From Adiantum capillus-veneris (taxonomy: Eukaryota > Streptophyta > Polypodiopsida > Polypodiales > Pteridaceae): a DNA stretch of 64,000 nucleotides. Numbering within the stretch: the stretch's first letter is position 1; every line of letters begins with the position of its first letter. A model generated the notes under the pieces. The model was not told where the DNA came from, did no database searches, and was given only the letters and a program-made list of their open reading frames with translations. The stretch spans positions 61,278,933 through 61,342,932 of the forward strand of contig CM043965.1 of the NCBI GenBank assembly GCA_014529385.2. Reading direction: 5' to 3'. The translations under genes and the position numbers were made by a program. Below, one piece after another: positions 26,520 through 37,540 of the stretch.

Positions 26520-27550
26520 TTGAGTAGGTCCAAGACAGTAGAATTTGCCTCTTCTGACTGTCCATCAGTTTGCGGATGAAACGAAGAAGAGAACTTGAGC
26601 GTAGTGCCCATGTTCTCAAACAATGCCTTCGAGATAAGACTCGTCATACGTGGATCCCTGTCACTGACAATTGACTGAGGCATCCCATGATATTTAAAGA
26701 TATTGCTCATGAATATCTTGACCATGTGTTATGGCTTTATCTTCTTTCTAACAGGAATGAAATGGGCCTGCTTACTGAACCTACAAATGATAGTCCAAAT
26801 CCCATCATTTCCTGTTTGCATCCTTGGAAGATCAAAGATAAAGTCCATTGCTATACTTTCCCATGGCATATCAGGGATCGGCAATGGCTGCAACAATCCC
26901 GGTTGCTTTTGTCTGTCAAATTTGACTTTTTGGCATACTAAGCATGATCTTACAAATGTGTCAACATCTTGACGCAAAGCTGGCCAATAGAAGAATGCCT
27001 CAACCCCTTTCACTGTCGCATCAATTCCACGATGCCCAGCATAAGGTGGAGCATGACTTTCCATCAAAATCTTTGGCCGTAACTTTTTAGTAACGCATAA
27101 CTTTCCATGCATCATGAGAAAGTCATTCTTAAGCATATAGTGCTCATGATGTTGCCCATCAACAAGCTGGTCATAGATCCTTGCAAAATCTGAATCTTCA
27201 ACATATTGTGTCTTCATTTCGTCTAGTTCACAATGGTACGGAATTGACACTGCTGAAATTTGGGGCTTTCGTGACAACGCATCAGCCGCCACGTTCTTTT
27301 TCCCTTGCACATGCACAATGTGAAAATGGAACATTGACAAGATGTTTGCCCATTGCATGTGCTTCTCAGACAACTTCGTCTGTGTAAGAAAATATCGCAA
27401 GGTTTGATGATCCGTTTGGACAACAAAATCAGCCCCTAGCAAATAGTGTTTCCAACTAGTGAGAGCATGAATTACTGCCAGCAATTCTTTCTCATAGACT
27501 TGCAAGTTCCTTTCAGTCTTCAAAAGAATTCTGCTCTCATATGCGACTAC
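26414..27550 (-). pseudogene. pol: RNase H end and integrase core of element 3
   Basis: After the TGA at 27551 the same frame continues VYEKELLAVIHAL and TDHQTLRYF (RNase H). Then come the integrase zinc region (GHRGI, CLVCQKVKFD), DFIFDLP, and after the TAA at 26729 SDRDPRMTS and HPQTDGQSEEAN. Catalytic acidic positions are present. Integrase inserts the cDNA into the chromosome. Confidence 0.88.
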
Positions 27551-29467
27551 TCAGCCATTCTGCATTAAAACTGCACCAAGACTATGGCCACACACATCAC
27601 ATTGAACCACAAAAGGTTTAGAAAGATCTGGCAAAATAATTACCGGATCTGAAGTCAGCTTCTCTTTCAAGTGTTTGAACGCTAAAATTTCCTTGGCTGT
27701 CCACTTGAAAGTAACTCCTTTTCCTTGCAATGCATGGAGTGGAGAAGCAATCTTAGCAAAATTTCGGATGAACCTCCTGTAATAGGAACATAAGCCTAGA
27801 AAGCTTCGAATGTCATGTACAGACTTCAAGTCTGGCCATGACCTAATTGCTTCCACTTTAGCGGGATCCATGCGTACCCCATCCTTTGAAACAATGTGCC
27901 CAAGGAAGTGAATCTCTTGCAAAAAGAACTCACTTTTCTTCGCATTAATGAGTAGCCTATTCTTGCGTAGCTCATTGAAAACTGCGGTCAAGTGATCCCT
28001 ATGCTCCTCTTCAGAGTTTGAGTAGACAATCATGTCATCAAAGAAGGTACCCACGAAGTTTCTATGTGGTCTAAAAATTCTGTCCATCATTCTATTAAAT
28101 GTGGCAGGAGCATTTGTGAGACCAAATGGCATGACAAGAAACTCATAGAGACCAAATGTTGTCATGAACGCAGTCTTATGGACATCTTCTGGTCTAATGC
28201 GTATCTGATGATACTCGCTCTTTAGGTCTATTCTTGTAAACAATGACGCTCCCTCAAGCCGATCAAGAATGTCATCTATCCTCGGTATGGGGAACCTGTT
28301 CTTGATAGTATTCTTATTCAAGGCGCGATAGTCAATGCACATGCGCCATGAACCATCCTTCTTCTGCACTAAGAGTACAGGCGAACAAAAAGGGGATGAA
28401 CTGGGCTGAATCAGCCCCCTCTCTAAAAGCTCGTTGACCTGGCCCATAATCTCTTTCTGCTGGGCTGCACTAACCTTGTATGGTGGTCTATTCGGTGGAC
28501 TAGAACCTGGCACAAGATCTATAGTATGATCCTCAGGTCTCTCAGGAGGTAACTCCCCTGGCAAAGAGTCCGAAGAACAATCACTGAAACCACTCAAAAA
28601 AGTTGACCTGTCTTTATCTAAGGTAGACAAATTAGATACAACTTGAGGTACTTCTTTTGCAAAGATCAAGTACGCAGAAAGATGATTCTTTATTACAGAT
28701 GAAATAGCAGAAGCAGAAACAATTGGAACAGACTCGCCTATAAGCTTTACATCAAGGACATGAGTCTTTCCTCTATGTACAAGGGTAATCTTTTTGTTGT
28801 AAGTATCCACCATAGCATGCAACCTGTAACACCATGGGATACCCAATAACACATCACAGCCCTCAAGCGGCATAATATGAAATTCTTCCGCATCCACAGA
28901 GCTCTGAATGTGCAGACGAAGCTTTCCCAGAATGGGAGTAACAGGCTCTGAATGTCCTGGGCATGCCAAACGTGCTTCGCCTGTCATACCCATCTCCTCT
29001 GCACGAATGCCCAACTTTGATGCCAATTCTGGTGATATGAAATTTGCACGGGCTCGTGGATCAAAGAAAACCAGCACTGTCTGGTCTCTAACTTTGCCCC
29101 AAGCTCTGCACAGCTCTGTGGCATCTGTGTTTGGCTGATCTCCAACCAAATCTGGAACAAGTCTTGCACTCGGCTTTGGCTTCTTCCCTTTATGGTCTGA
29201 CTTGTCATCCTTATCCTGTGACTTCTTCTGTGGGCACTCATTTGCAAAGTGTCCTTCTTGTTCACAAATGTAGCATTTCTTGGCCTCCCTAAGAGCTTTC
29301 CTTTCTTGAAAAGTTTTGCCAGAAAAATGCCTTTTTTGTCCTTGTCCTCGTTTCGAAGAAGATTTAGACTGCTTCTTGGACGTATCAGCTTCTTCAGTGG
29401 AGGGCTTCTTTGTGGGAGGCTCAGAAGGCTTTGCTGCAACATTGCCCTTGGCTGAAAACTGTTTGCC
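27551..29467 (-). pseudogene. pol: Nucleocapsid end, protease, RT and start of RNase H of element 3
   Basis: Begins in frame after the TAG at 29468. A zinc knuckle CYICEQEGHFANECP (near 29280-29235) comes first, then a protease-like segment with FFDPRARANFIS in place of the usual D-[STP]-G, so the protease is probably inactive. RT follows with KKDGSWRMCIDYRAL near 28360 and FFDDMIVYS near 28030. The frame ends at TGA 27551-27553 inside RNase H (CDVCGHSLGAVLMQNG). About 640 codons are open, the longest uninterrupted coding stretch here. Confidence 0.9.
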
Positions 29468-30762
29468 CTAGGACCCTTTCTTGTGGCTATTAAATCCATC
29501 GGAATCTCCCTTCGACAGATTGCTGGCCACTCTTGCATTCTCTATCAACTGAAACATATTCATGACAGTAGTCCTTGTGCAGTAGTCCCTGATTTTCTTG
29601 GGCAATCCGCAACAGTACTTCTCAATCTGTTCTGACAATGGCACAAACCTGTAAGAGGTGACTGGCAACAGTGCGGCCCAAAACTGTTTATTGTACTCTT
29701 CCAAATTCGCACACTGTTTAGCATTCAACTCGTGCCATTCTGGCATCACATCCACTTCAAAAGTGTTTGTCAACCATGCAGGCGCAAAAAGCTGTTTGAA
29801 TTGGACCCACGTTGTTGGGGCTTGACCCTGGTTCAACAATGCGGTCCACCATTGAAGCGCATTCCCTTTCAAGAAAGTGGCAGCCTTGCGTATCTTTGAA
29901 GATTCTGTGAAGTTGCCTCCAGCATAAGCTACATCGAATTGTTGTATGAAGGTCAAAGCCTTTAATTGGTCCTCAGTTCCTCTGAAAGTTTCAAACTTCA
30001 CTCCGTGCCCACCTTCCTTGTAATCCTTAGGCTGACTCAAAGGAGCCACATTATCATAAACAGGTGCCTGTAACAGTGGTGCTCCATGAGTGTTCATTCC
30101 AGCACTCGCATCAACTGTTTTCCTTGTCATATCTGCATTTTGTGCGTATGGCTGCGAAAAACCAGCCATACCAAATTGTGTTCCAGGCACTCGAAACTGG
30201 CCATAGGCACCCTGAAAACCTGGTTGGACACCCATGTTCGCGTACATAGGGTTACCCATGCCTGTTTGCATTGTCCCGAACACATTCCCTGGCATATAAC
30301 CTGTGGAAGGTCCAGCCATAGCTTGAAACACTGAACCACCTCCAAAATAACCAGGATAAGTATTAGGTAATGGAAGGGTCTGACGCATAGCCTGTTCATT
30401 GCTCCCTTGACCATTCACAAACGGTTCCTGTCCAGCTAAAGCAAGTTGCTTTGGATCATTGGACACCGCTAGTTGCTCAACCACATGGGCTTTTCCTCGA
30501 GCATCATGAGTCCTCTGCGCATTGGAAATCTCCTTTTCCTGCAACGGCTCAGTCATGCCCTGTGTAGAGGCTGAAAACCCTGTGTCGGAGCCTGTAAGAA
30601 TTCCTGCATCCTTGGGTTGTTAGCCAATTGCTGAAACATGTCCATGCAACAACGTAGTTGAGTTCTAAACAACCTGTCCTCTTCTTGAAGAGTTGAAGGA
30701 ATTTTCTCTGTGCCATGTGAGGAAGATCCCTCTTCATGTACTTGGTCTCTCTTCTCTGCCAT
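29468..30762 (-). pseudogene. gag: gag of element 3
   Basis: The likely start is the ATG at 30762 (MAEKRDQVHEEG). A frameshift near 30556 leads into a 360-codon frame: a Gly/Met/Pro/Gln-rich middle (GYFGGGSVFQAM, GMGNPMYANMG), then the capsid with FIQQFDVAYAGG, ALQWWTALL and EKYCCGLPKKIRDYC. It stops at TAG 29468-29470. The zinc knuckle lies after this TAG in the same frame, so the stop splits Gag before nucleocapsid. Confidence 0.88.
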
Positions 30763-30833
30763 ATCGACAAGTTCTGTGTTGCTTTCACCCACAACAATCC
30801 ACGCTGCACTTTTTTTGAAGAAAAAGTGACTAT

Positions 30834-30849
30834 CCCGTCGATGGAACCA
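30834..30849 (-). promoter_or_regulatory. Primer site position of element 3 (unusual sequence)
   Basis: Directly after the 5' LTR on the element strand stands TGGTTCCATCGACGGG. It starts TGG as a primer site must, but after that it does not match the initiator tRNA-Met site used by the other elements. The tRNA is unknown. Confidence 0.6.
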
Positions 30850-32381
30850 TATAACCGGCCCGTACAACGTAGAGGGCGGTACTATTTCAATTACCTGTTA
30901 ACTTTACACAGAGCACTGAGAAGGGAAGAGAACACAGTTGCGTCCAGCGACTAGAATGTCACTGCGCACACGAGACCGACACCCTGTAGGTCCCAAAGAT
31001 TGGCGCCCCTTTCGGTATTTCTTTATTCAAATTAAGGTAGACGATCCGACCACTTAGCACAAGCTTTTACAAAGCTGTCCAAACCTGGCGAGGGCTGAAA
31101 ACGCAGGTTTTTGACAGCATAACGGCGCAAAAACCCCTGTAGGTCAAAAACACCTGTCTAGGACGGATTCCCTCGATATCTGGAAGCTTTTCTGGTGAGC
31201 TGTCACAAAAGTTCAGCGGGCTGTAATTCTCTGTTTTTCACTGCTGGGAGCCCAGAAGCCTGTACACGCATCTCAAGGCTCTCATGAGGCTCCCCCGATG
31301 TTCCCTTGCCGTTTAGGTGCGAAACCCTAAACCTGCAGAAAAACACAGTAGGCTGTAATTCCCTGTTTCGGATCGTTTTTAGCGGAGCGAACACGCCTAC
31401 GCGTGTCCCAAGGGCTCCCTCACGCAATGGGACAGTTCCCCTGTGAATTGGACGAGTTTTCACGCAAGAAAACTCTCCAAACTCGCAATCTTTCGTGATG
31501 GAACTGTGCGTACCTGTGGGGGAGTAGCAATTAGCTAATCCGGTTCCTGTTCAGAAGGCTCTTGCCTTGGCAAACGCGCATAAACCCCCAGAACTGTACA
31601 TAGGTCAAATGAGAAGCCCACTAGTGGGGCATAACATACTGTACGTAGGGGAGAAAGAGAGCAGTATGTAGCGTGCGGGGCATCACTCCCGTCACCATAC
31701 TGTGCATAGAGGGCAAGGTAAGCATTCCATAGCTTCTGTACCTTCTACAATCCACCTGAGGCTGAAAATGGCGCCCCCTTTGTTGATATGCAGCTCGTTT
31801 TTGCCTCCCAGAGTGGCAGAATCGCTCACAGGCTGACACGTCGCCCAGTTTCCGAGATTGGGCTTTCCCTGCTAAAAATATCTCAACTGGTGCGTCAGTT
31901 GACTTGGCAGCAGAGCAATAAAATGTTCCCCTTGTCATTCCAGAGCTAATGACGCGAACACATTTTGTGGTAAAAAATAGCAGTTCCCTAAATTATAGGA
32001 GATGCTTCCATGGCGTCCCTATCGGTCTCCTGACCATCATTGAAGACTACCATTTGACCAACATCTACAATGTGGGTTAAGTTACTGGCCCCTTTCAACT
32101 TATAAAGTTGCAGTGACTTGACGAGTGGCCCAAATTCCAGTTTGGCGCACACGAGCTTCCATACTCATCAGAATTCAGTGCTAACTGGCCCGGGCAGTCC
32201 CTGTCTGACCGACCTAGATCCCCGATGTGAGAAACCCATTTGGCTGCAGCCGTTTCACACTAGCCATGCAATGTCCACTTGCACCTTTTCAAGGGTTTTG
32301 GGACAAACAAGTAAAAATAAAATAAATATATCTAATACTTATTTACGGAAGGCAACAGGAAAAATACACCTCATGGTGACA
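30850..32381 (-). repeat. 5' LTR of element 3
   Basis: On the plus strand starts tataaccggccc and ends catggtgaca, then TSD cgtgt at 32382-32386. It is nearly collinear with 23927-25469 and shows few differences, which suggests a younger insertion than its host element B. Confidence 0.93.
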
Positions 32382-33235
32382 CGTGTGCTTTTCTGAAAGC
32401 ATACCGGTCCTACCAAAGAGCAGACATAGCAAGATCGCACTTGGAAATTTTGGCTTCGTGCTCCTACCCCGGACTTACTAGCCACTCCTACCCTTACTTC
32501 ATCGTGCATCGGGCGCGCTCCCGTCTTCACCTCTCATGTCTTACAGGGCATAAGCCCTTAAGATCACTTGCAAGAGAAGAAACCAAGATTTGTTTCAAGT
32601 CATTGTTTTTCTCAAAAGCAGTGCCATGCAGATGTTGATGTCTACAGCTACCAAGCAGCACACTCCAAGGACTTGGCAAGCTTTCAAGAAAATTTTTACC
32701 CGAAGTTATATGGTTTTTGACATCTTCCTTCGGAGTGCAACTTTTGGCAGAGTGGGGTATCCTGAAATGCTTGCCATGGAAACCCTAGCAGATTATAACT
32801 TGAAATTTCTCCACATCTCTCAGTAGATGTCTCTTGTTGATAACCTCGGAGGTTCAATGCGATTGCTATCTTGGGACTACCATCGCCGTTAAAGAAACAT
32901 TGTTTGTCCAAGAGCTGATGGACCATGCGGTGCTTGGCTACGACCCTATGGAATGAACCTAACCCTAATTTTTGGTGCAGGTTCCGGGACAGAAAGCCAA
33001 TCGACTTTTTGAGCTCGGCTAATGTCGAGATTGCTTTTTAAGTTTGAAATCTGTTTGAGAACTTGTTTGGTGATCCTGTTTGAAATTGGTTTGAAATAGA
33101 TTGTATCTGTTTTGAACCTGTTTTGGTGCCGATTTGAAATGTTTGACTCTGATTTTAATACTGGTTTCATTGATTGGTGATTTTTACTCCCGGGTGGAGA
33201 AGTGAGAAATACTGTTTTGGTATTGTTTGAACTTC

Positions 33236-33400
33236 GGAACGACGCAGGCCGATGCTTGGGGAGCGTTCTTTTGTATGCTAGAAAACCTCAGAATGACGCA
33301 GGTCGATGCCTGGGAGCGTTTGGTTGTATGCTTGAACCTCCAAGCGACGCAGACTGCGGTTTGGGGAGCGTTTGGTTGCACAGTCCTCTAAGCTCATGGC
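33236..33400. repeat. Tandem repeat, about 53-bp unit, three copies
   Basis: Three units each begin gacgcag and carry ggggagcgttygktt and gtatgctwga. They start near 33241, 33294 and 33345. Units differ by point changes and small indels. Confidence 0.75.
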
Positions 33401-33696
33401 CCGGATCTTTTTAGGTTATTTGCGGGGGGAGTGACGAGGTAGTCGTTGAGTAGCTTCATACCGCAGACCGTTTGTCTCAAGGGAGTGCTCAACGGCGCTG
33501 TTTGTTTTGTCTTGTAACATGCATATGCAAGCATTTGTGTTGCATTGTGATCTGCCAATTACTGAATATCCCTAATTGGATGAGATTGCCTGGGTATGTA
33601 ATTTTAGTGCATCAAGACACCCGTGGAAGATCAGTACGGGCTCGGTGTGATGGCTAATTTTACTATGCCGGAATATCAAGAGTTTCGATCTGGACG

Positions 33697-33785
33697 AAAG
33701 GAGAAGCTAACTCCTTGATAAAAAGAGCCGAAAGGAGAAGCCAACTCCTTGATAAAAAGAGCCGAAAGGAGAAGCTAACTTTTAA
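33697..33785. repeat. Tandem repeat, about 35-bp unit
   Basis: The unit gaaaggagaagctaactcc plus ttgataaaaagagcc is repeated two and a half times with one or two changes. Confidence 0.85.
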
Positions 33786-33865
33786 CAAAAAAGAGCAAAC
33801 TGAATGTCCCTTGGAGAGACCCTCAGAAATTTTTGAGCTAACTTGAGTTGTTTTGCAGATATGCT

Positions 33866-33903
33866 GTAATCGCGGACGATTACTCTCTTTCAAGAAGGGG
33901 AGA
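33866..33903 (+). promoter_or_regulatory. Hairpin plus polypurine tract of element B
   Basis: GTAATCG-CGGA-CGATTAC (33866-33883) is a perfect 7-bp stem with CGGA loop. The tract ctttcaagaaggggaga runs to the LTR start at 33904. Confidence 0.85.
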
Positions 33904-34038
33904 TGTCACAAACTGCTGACGTGTCAAAGCCCTAAAGAAGGGAACCAACTTGCGGATGCAGGCCGAGGGGCCTAAACCCTAAGAAGAACAAGTAACAGAA
34001 GAAGAAGTCCTACCAACTTATTTTCTCGTGGGGACCCA
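33904..34038 (+). repeat. Truncated 3' LTR of element B
   Basis: tgtcacaaactgctgacgtg matches the start of 23247-23902. It runs to about 34038 and then passes abruptly into RNase H coding sequence of element C, so the rest of the LTR and the 5' part of C are lost. Confidence 0.8.
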
Positions 34039-34401
34039 TAGAGGTGACTGCCTTTGTGACCTTGAAAGAGCAGAAGTCTTTTGAAGTATATTGTGATGCT
34101 TGTGGTCGTAGTCTGGGTGCGGTCTTAATGCAAGAAGGCCATGTCATTGCTTACGAGAGCCGATTGTTCTCAAGGACGGGATGACAACATAGATTTATGA
34201 GAGCTTTTGGTGGTTATCCATGCTTACTCAGTGGCGGCATTACCTACTCGGAGCGGATTTTACTGTCTTTACAGACCATCAGAGTTTGCGCTACTTGTCA
34301 CAGAAGAAGCTATCGGAAAAGCAGATGCGGTGGGCGAACATCTTGTCACAGCTTCACTTCCAATGCCACTGTCCACCTTTTACGGGTCACCGCGGTATCT
34401 C

Positions 34402-35124
34402 TGTCACAAATGCGGGCACCACGTGCCAATAGAAAAGAACAGACTGAACAGACTTTTAGCACTTCAATAACAACTGTTCAATAACAACTGAACTGAGAGA
34501 GAGAGAGAGAGACGACACGCGACACGGAGTGGCGAAATTCCACCCCAGAGAGTATTGGCCCCAAACCTTGGCGCCCCTTTCGGTATTTCTTTATATTACT
34601 GCTGATTCGCAAAGTACAACAGCCGGGGAGCACCTCCTCTGCAATCTGCGCGCTGAAGAGTGCCAGAGAGGGCCCCCAAGGCTCATATTTAAAGGCCCAA
34701 AGCCTAAAAGCATCAAATATGAAAAGCTGACTCCAAAAAATCACTTTCCTAAAATTTCGGGATTTGTCTGCTGCCTTAGGGTTAGGGTTAGGGTTTTTGG
34801 CAGAAATTAGGGTTGCAGGTTTTAGGGTTAGGGTTTCCAGAATTAGGGTTTCAGCAATTAGGGTTTCTGGCAGAAATTAGGGTTTGCAGCTTTTAGGGTT
34901 AGGGTTTTCAGAATTAGGGTTTGCAGGTTTTAGGGTTAGGGTTTCCAGAATTAGGGTTTCAGCAGTTAGGGTTTTTGGCAGAAATTAGGGTTAGGGTTTC
35001 TGCTCTCGGTCAACCACGTCATCACTCTGTGACACTTCTTCTGTTGCTTGTTCCTTTTAGGGTTTAGGCCCCTCGGCCGGTAGCTCCGTTCTTCAGTAGG
35101 TCGACACGTCAGCAGTTTGTTACA
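34402..35124 (-). mobile_element. Solo LTR (B family) with 5-bp duplications
   Basis: A single LTR in reverse orientation, 723 bp with TG...CA ends, flanked by atctc at 34397-34401 and 35125-35129. It carries the conserved R/U5 block (34530-34605) and an array of TTTAGGG-like motifs (about 34778-35003). Removing it with one atctc restores a continuous integrase reading across GHRGIS...GVKRYFFWP. Solo LTRs arise by recombination between the two LTRs of a full element. Confidence 0.92.
34778..35003 (-). repeat. Telomere-like (TTTAGGG/TTAGGG) motif cluster within an LTR
   Basis: About 20 copies of ttagggttt or tttagggttagggttt, separated by short spacers (ccagaa, gcagg, ggcagaaa). They form two or three imperfect higher-order repeats of about 65 bp. 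TTTAGGG is the plant telomere unit. Confidence 0.85.
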
Positions 35125-36320
35125 ATCTCTACCACCATGAAAGGGGTAAAGAGATACTTCTTTTGGCCGAGACTCAAGAAGGATGTGGAAGAGTTTGTGC
35201 GCAGTTGCTTGGTATGCCAGAAGGTCAAGTTTGACAGGCATAAAGCACAGGGATTGTTACAGCCTTTGCCCATACCCACCCGCCCCTGAGAAAGTATTGC
35301 AATGGATTTCATTTTTGATCTCCTGAGAATACAGAGTGGTCACGATGATATCTGGATTGTTATTGACAGATTTAGCGAGCAGGCTCAGTTCATTCCAGTG
35401 AAGAAAACAATCAAGCCGGATCACTTAGCGAGACTGTTTGTGGCCGAGATCTTCAGATCACATGGCATGCCTGAGACGATTGTCTTCGACAGGGACCCCA
35501 GATTTACGAGTTTGTTCAATTTGGAAGAACATTGGCACGCGGTTGCAGTTCTCGTCACCCGCAGACTGACGGGCAATCTGAGATTGCCAATTCAGTGGTT
35601 TTAGATTTATTGAAGTCTTATATCTCGGATTAGAAGACTCAATGGGAAAAGTATCTACCTTTGGTGGAATTTGCCTACAATAACACGATACAGTCTTCGA
35701 CGAGGAGGGCGCCATTTGAGATTGTTGAAGGTGTTGCGAAGGTTCCACCCTTCCTAAGCACGAAAGATAAGATCTTTGAAGCGGATGAGTATACGCGCGA
35801 TTTAGACACGGCTTTTGTCAAGGTCCGCGAGGCTTTGCAGAAATCTCAAGAACGACAGAAAAAGGCAGCTGATCGCCATCGTCACGATTTGAAATTGATG
35901 GAAGATGATTGGGTGCTCTTATTTTTTGAGAAGGCACGCCTGAGAAAGAAAAAGGGAAAGGAGAGGCTTTTTCCAAAGCTTACTATGAGATACTACGGAC
36001 CTTTCCAGATCTCCGAAAAGATTAATGATGTCTCCTTCCGACTGAAACTGCCTGACACTTGGAGGATTCACAATGCATTCCACCTTTTAAAAGTGATGTG
36101 CATGATGAGCAACCCGAAGTGGAAGAAAACGAGGAGATCCTTGTTCCTGAACAGATTTTGGCACATAAGGATACACAGAATAAAGGTAAAGTCCGAAGGC
36201 GGTTCTTGGTTAAATTCAAGAACTATCCTGCATTGGATGCGAAGTGGATGGAGGAGGGGGACCTAGCAGATACTCCTCAGATTGTGAAACTTTACCTCGA
36301 AGCTTTTGGTTTAGCATAGT

Positions 36321-36898
36321 CTACTCCAAATGGAACCCAGAATTCAGCTTGGCTGGAGATCTGGTGCAGTGGGATGCTCAAGAGGGGAGTTACTCCACTC
36401 CTACGTCAACAGATGCCTCGATTTTGACACTAGAGTCACTGATGTCTCTTTGAGCTTCAGGAATATTGAGAGCTGACAGTATTCTGTTGTATGACTTTAT
36501 GAAATGGAATTCCTAAATATGAAACTGATTTGTTCTTGACTTGTTTTTAAGTGCAGGAACTAAATAGACGAAATGACTGTAGCATTTTGGTCTAATTGAT
36601 CTCGAATAGACATGGTTGCAGTAAGGGTTAGTCAATCGGGCATCGATGAGGTCCCGACTGGATCTAGATGCGATTGCTAGCTACATTGCCGATAAATCAT
36701 GGTCTAAGATCCGAATGAATGTTGATGTCATGTGATGTCCTGTGATGTCATGTGATGTGACTGTCGATTGGTACATGTGCTAGATGTGTGTTCCTGGTAC
36801 GTAGGTGCTAACAGTCAGTGTCTGCTAAGACGGTTTATGGCCTCTGTCTGTTTTGCAGGCGTAATCGAGGACGATTACAATGCTTTCAAGAGGGGGTA
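36321..36898 (+). other. 3' non-coding end of element C with hairpin and polypurine tract
   Basis: Follows the chromodomain stop. A short tandem repeat of tgatgtcatg/tgatgtcctg lies at 36722-36765. Hairpin GTAATCG-AGGA-CGATTAC is at 36861-36878, and the tract ctttcaagagggggta ends at 36898. Confidence 0.8.
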
Positions 36899-37540
36899 TG
36901 TCACAAAGTGATGACGTGGCTGCCAGAGAAACCCTAATTGCAGAAACCCTAATTGCAAAAACCCTAATTTTTGCCAAGAACCTTAATCTGCTGAAACCCT
37001 AAGTGGTTGCAAATGGGAGCAGGCTGTACCCGAACGGCAGTGCCATGTGGCAGGCCAATGCAATTTGCGGCGTAGATTGCGGAGGTGCCGTACGGCTGCT
37101 TTTTTTTTGCGTGGAGTTTTTAGGGCAGTATTTGGTGATGCTTTTTCCTACGCTTTGGAGAGAGAGAAAGTCTCTTTGCTTTATTTTAGCAAGAGAGAGA
37201 GAAATTACTGTTTTTCTTTTTACAAGCTTTTGAGCTTTTAAGCTTTTGGGGCTCTGTTTTTGGCATCCCTTGTAACCTTTAAATTTGTGGGCAGGGCCTC
37301 ATAACTCAGAGAATCTGGACGTAGAGTCTGAGTGTGAGCGCCTGCCTGCACTCTTGTACTTTGAACATAGATTAATACAAAAAGAAAACCGAAAGGGGCG
37401 CCAGTCTTTGGGGCCAATATCTCTAGGCACGGAACTCTGCCGGGCCAGTGTCGAATTAATTGTGAACTGTGAACTGTTTTGAAGTGGTTATTTGTGCTGT
37501 CGTGGTAGATTCTTGACTTGCAGTGTCCAAGTCTATTACA
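36899..37540 (+). repeat. 3' LTR of element C
   Basis: Starts tgtcacaaagtgatgacgtgg and ends gtgtccaagtctattaca, the same end as the inverted copy at 22919. It contains four or five aaaccctaat telomere-box motifs (36928-36990), attaatacaaaaagaaa and the ggggcgccagtctttgggg block (37395-37420). Confidence 0.85.

Larger units (their letters stand above)
23927..32381 (-). mobile_element. Ty3/gypsy chromovirus, element 3, nested in element B
   Basis: The best preserved gypsy element in the window, reading right to left. It has a 5' LTR at 30850-32381, gag, protease, RT, RNase H, integrase, chromodomain, a polypurine tract and a 3' LTR at 23927-25469. Coding breaks are few: a gag frameshift near 30556, TAG at 29468-29470, TGA at 27551-27553, TAA at 26729-26731, a frameshift near 26500 and one in the chromodomain near 25910. 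It inserted between the primer site and gag of element B. Confidence 0.93.
32387..33903 (+). pseudogene. Internal remnant of element B (gag and 3' region)
   Basis: Continues element B after the nested insertion. A gag fragment near 32640-32830 reads TWQAFKKIFTRSYMVF, similar to TWQAFKIIFARSYLTS of B2 at 41170. Protease, RT and integrase are absent. Two tandem repeats lie downstream (33236-33400 and 33697-33785). Hairpin GTAATCGCGGACGATTAC at 33866-33883 and tract tttcaagaaggggaga close it. Confidence 0.75.
34039..36320 (+). pseudogene. pol: RNase H-integrase-chromodomain of element C, split by a solo LTR
   Basis: Before the solo LTR: RNase H (VYCDACGRSLGAVLMQEG near 34090, LGADFTVFTDHQSLRY near 34250) and the GHRGIS start of the integrase zinc region. 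After it: GVKRYFFWPRLKKD, CLVCQKVKFDRHK, DFIFDLLR, DRDPRFTSLF, FAYNNTIQSSTRRAPFE and, near 36150-36290, a chromodomain with EILVPEQILAHKD and RRRFLVKFKNYPALDAKW. Stops at about 35287 and 35631 and frameshifts near 34180, 35515 and 36085 inactivate it. gag, protease and RT are missing. Confidence 0.88.

Noticed and set aside
29050-29100. DPG/DPR instead of DSG/DTG in the gypsy proteases as a novel catalytic motif
   Set aside because: As far as I recall a D-P-G form is common in plant gypsy elements; the DPR of element 3 is better read as a mutation.
33236-33785. Possible CRISPR-like array
   Set aside because: Units are adjacent tandem repeats without unique spacers, in eukaryotic retrotransposon DNA.
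34778-35003. Interstitial telomere or chromosome fusion scar
   Set aside because: The motifs are degenerate, spaced by fixed short linkers and lie inside an LTR with target duplications, so they moved with the element.
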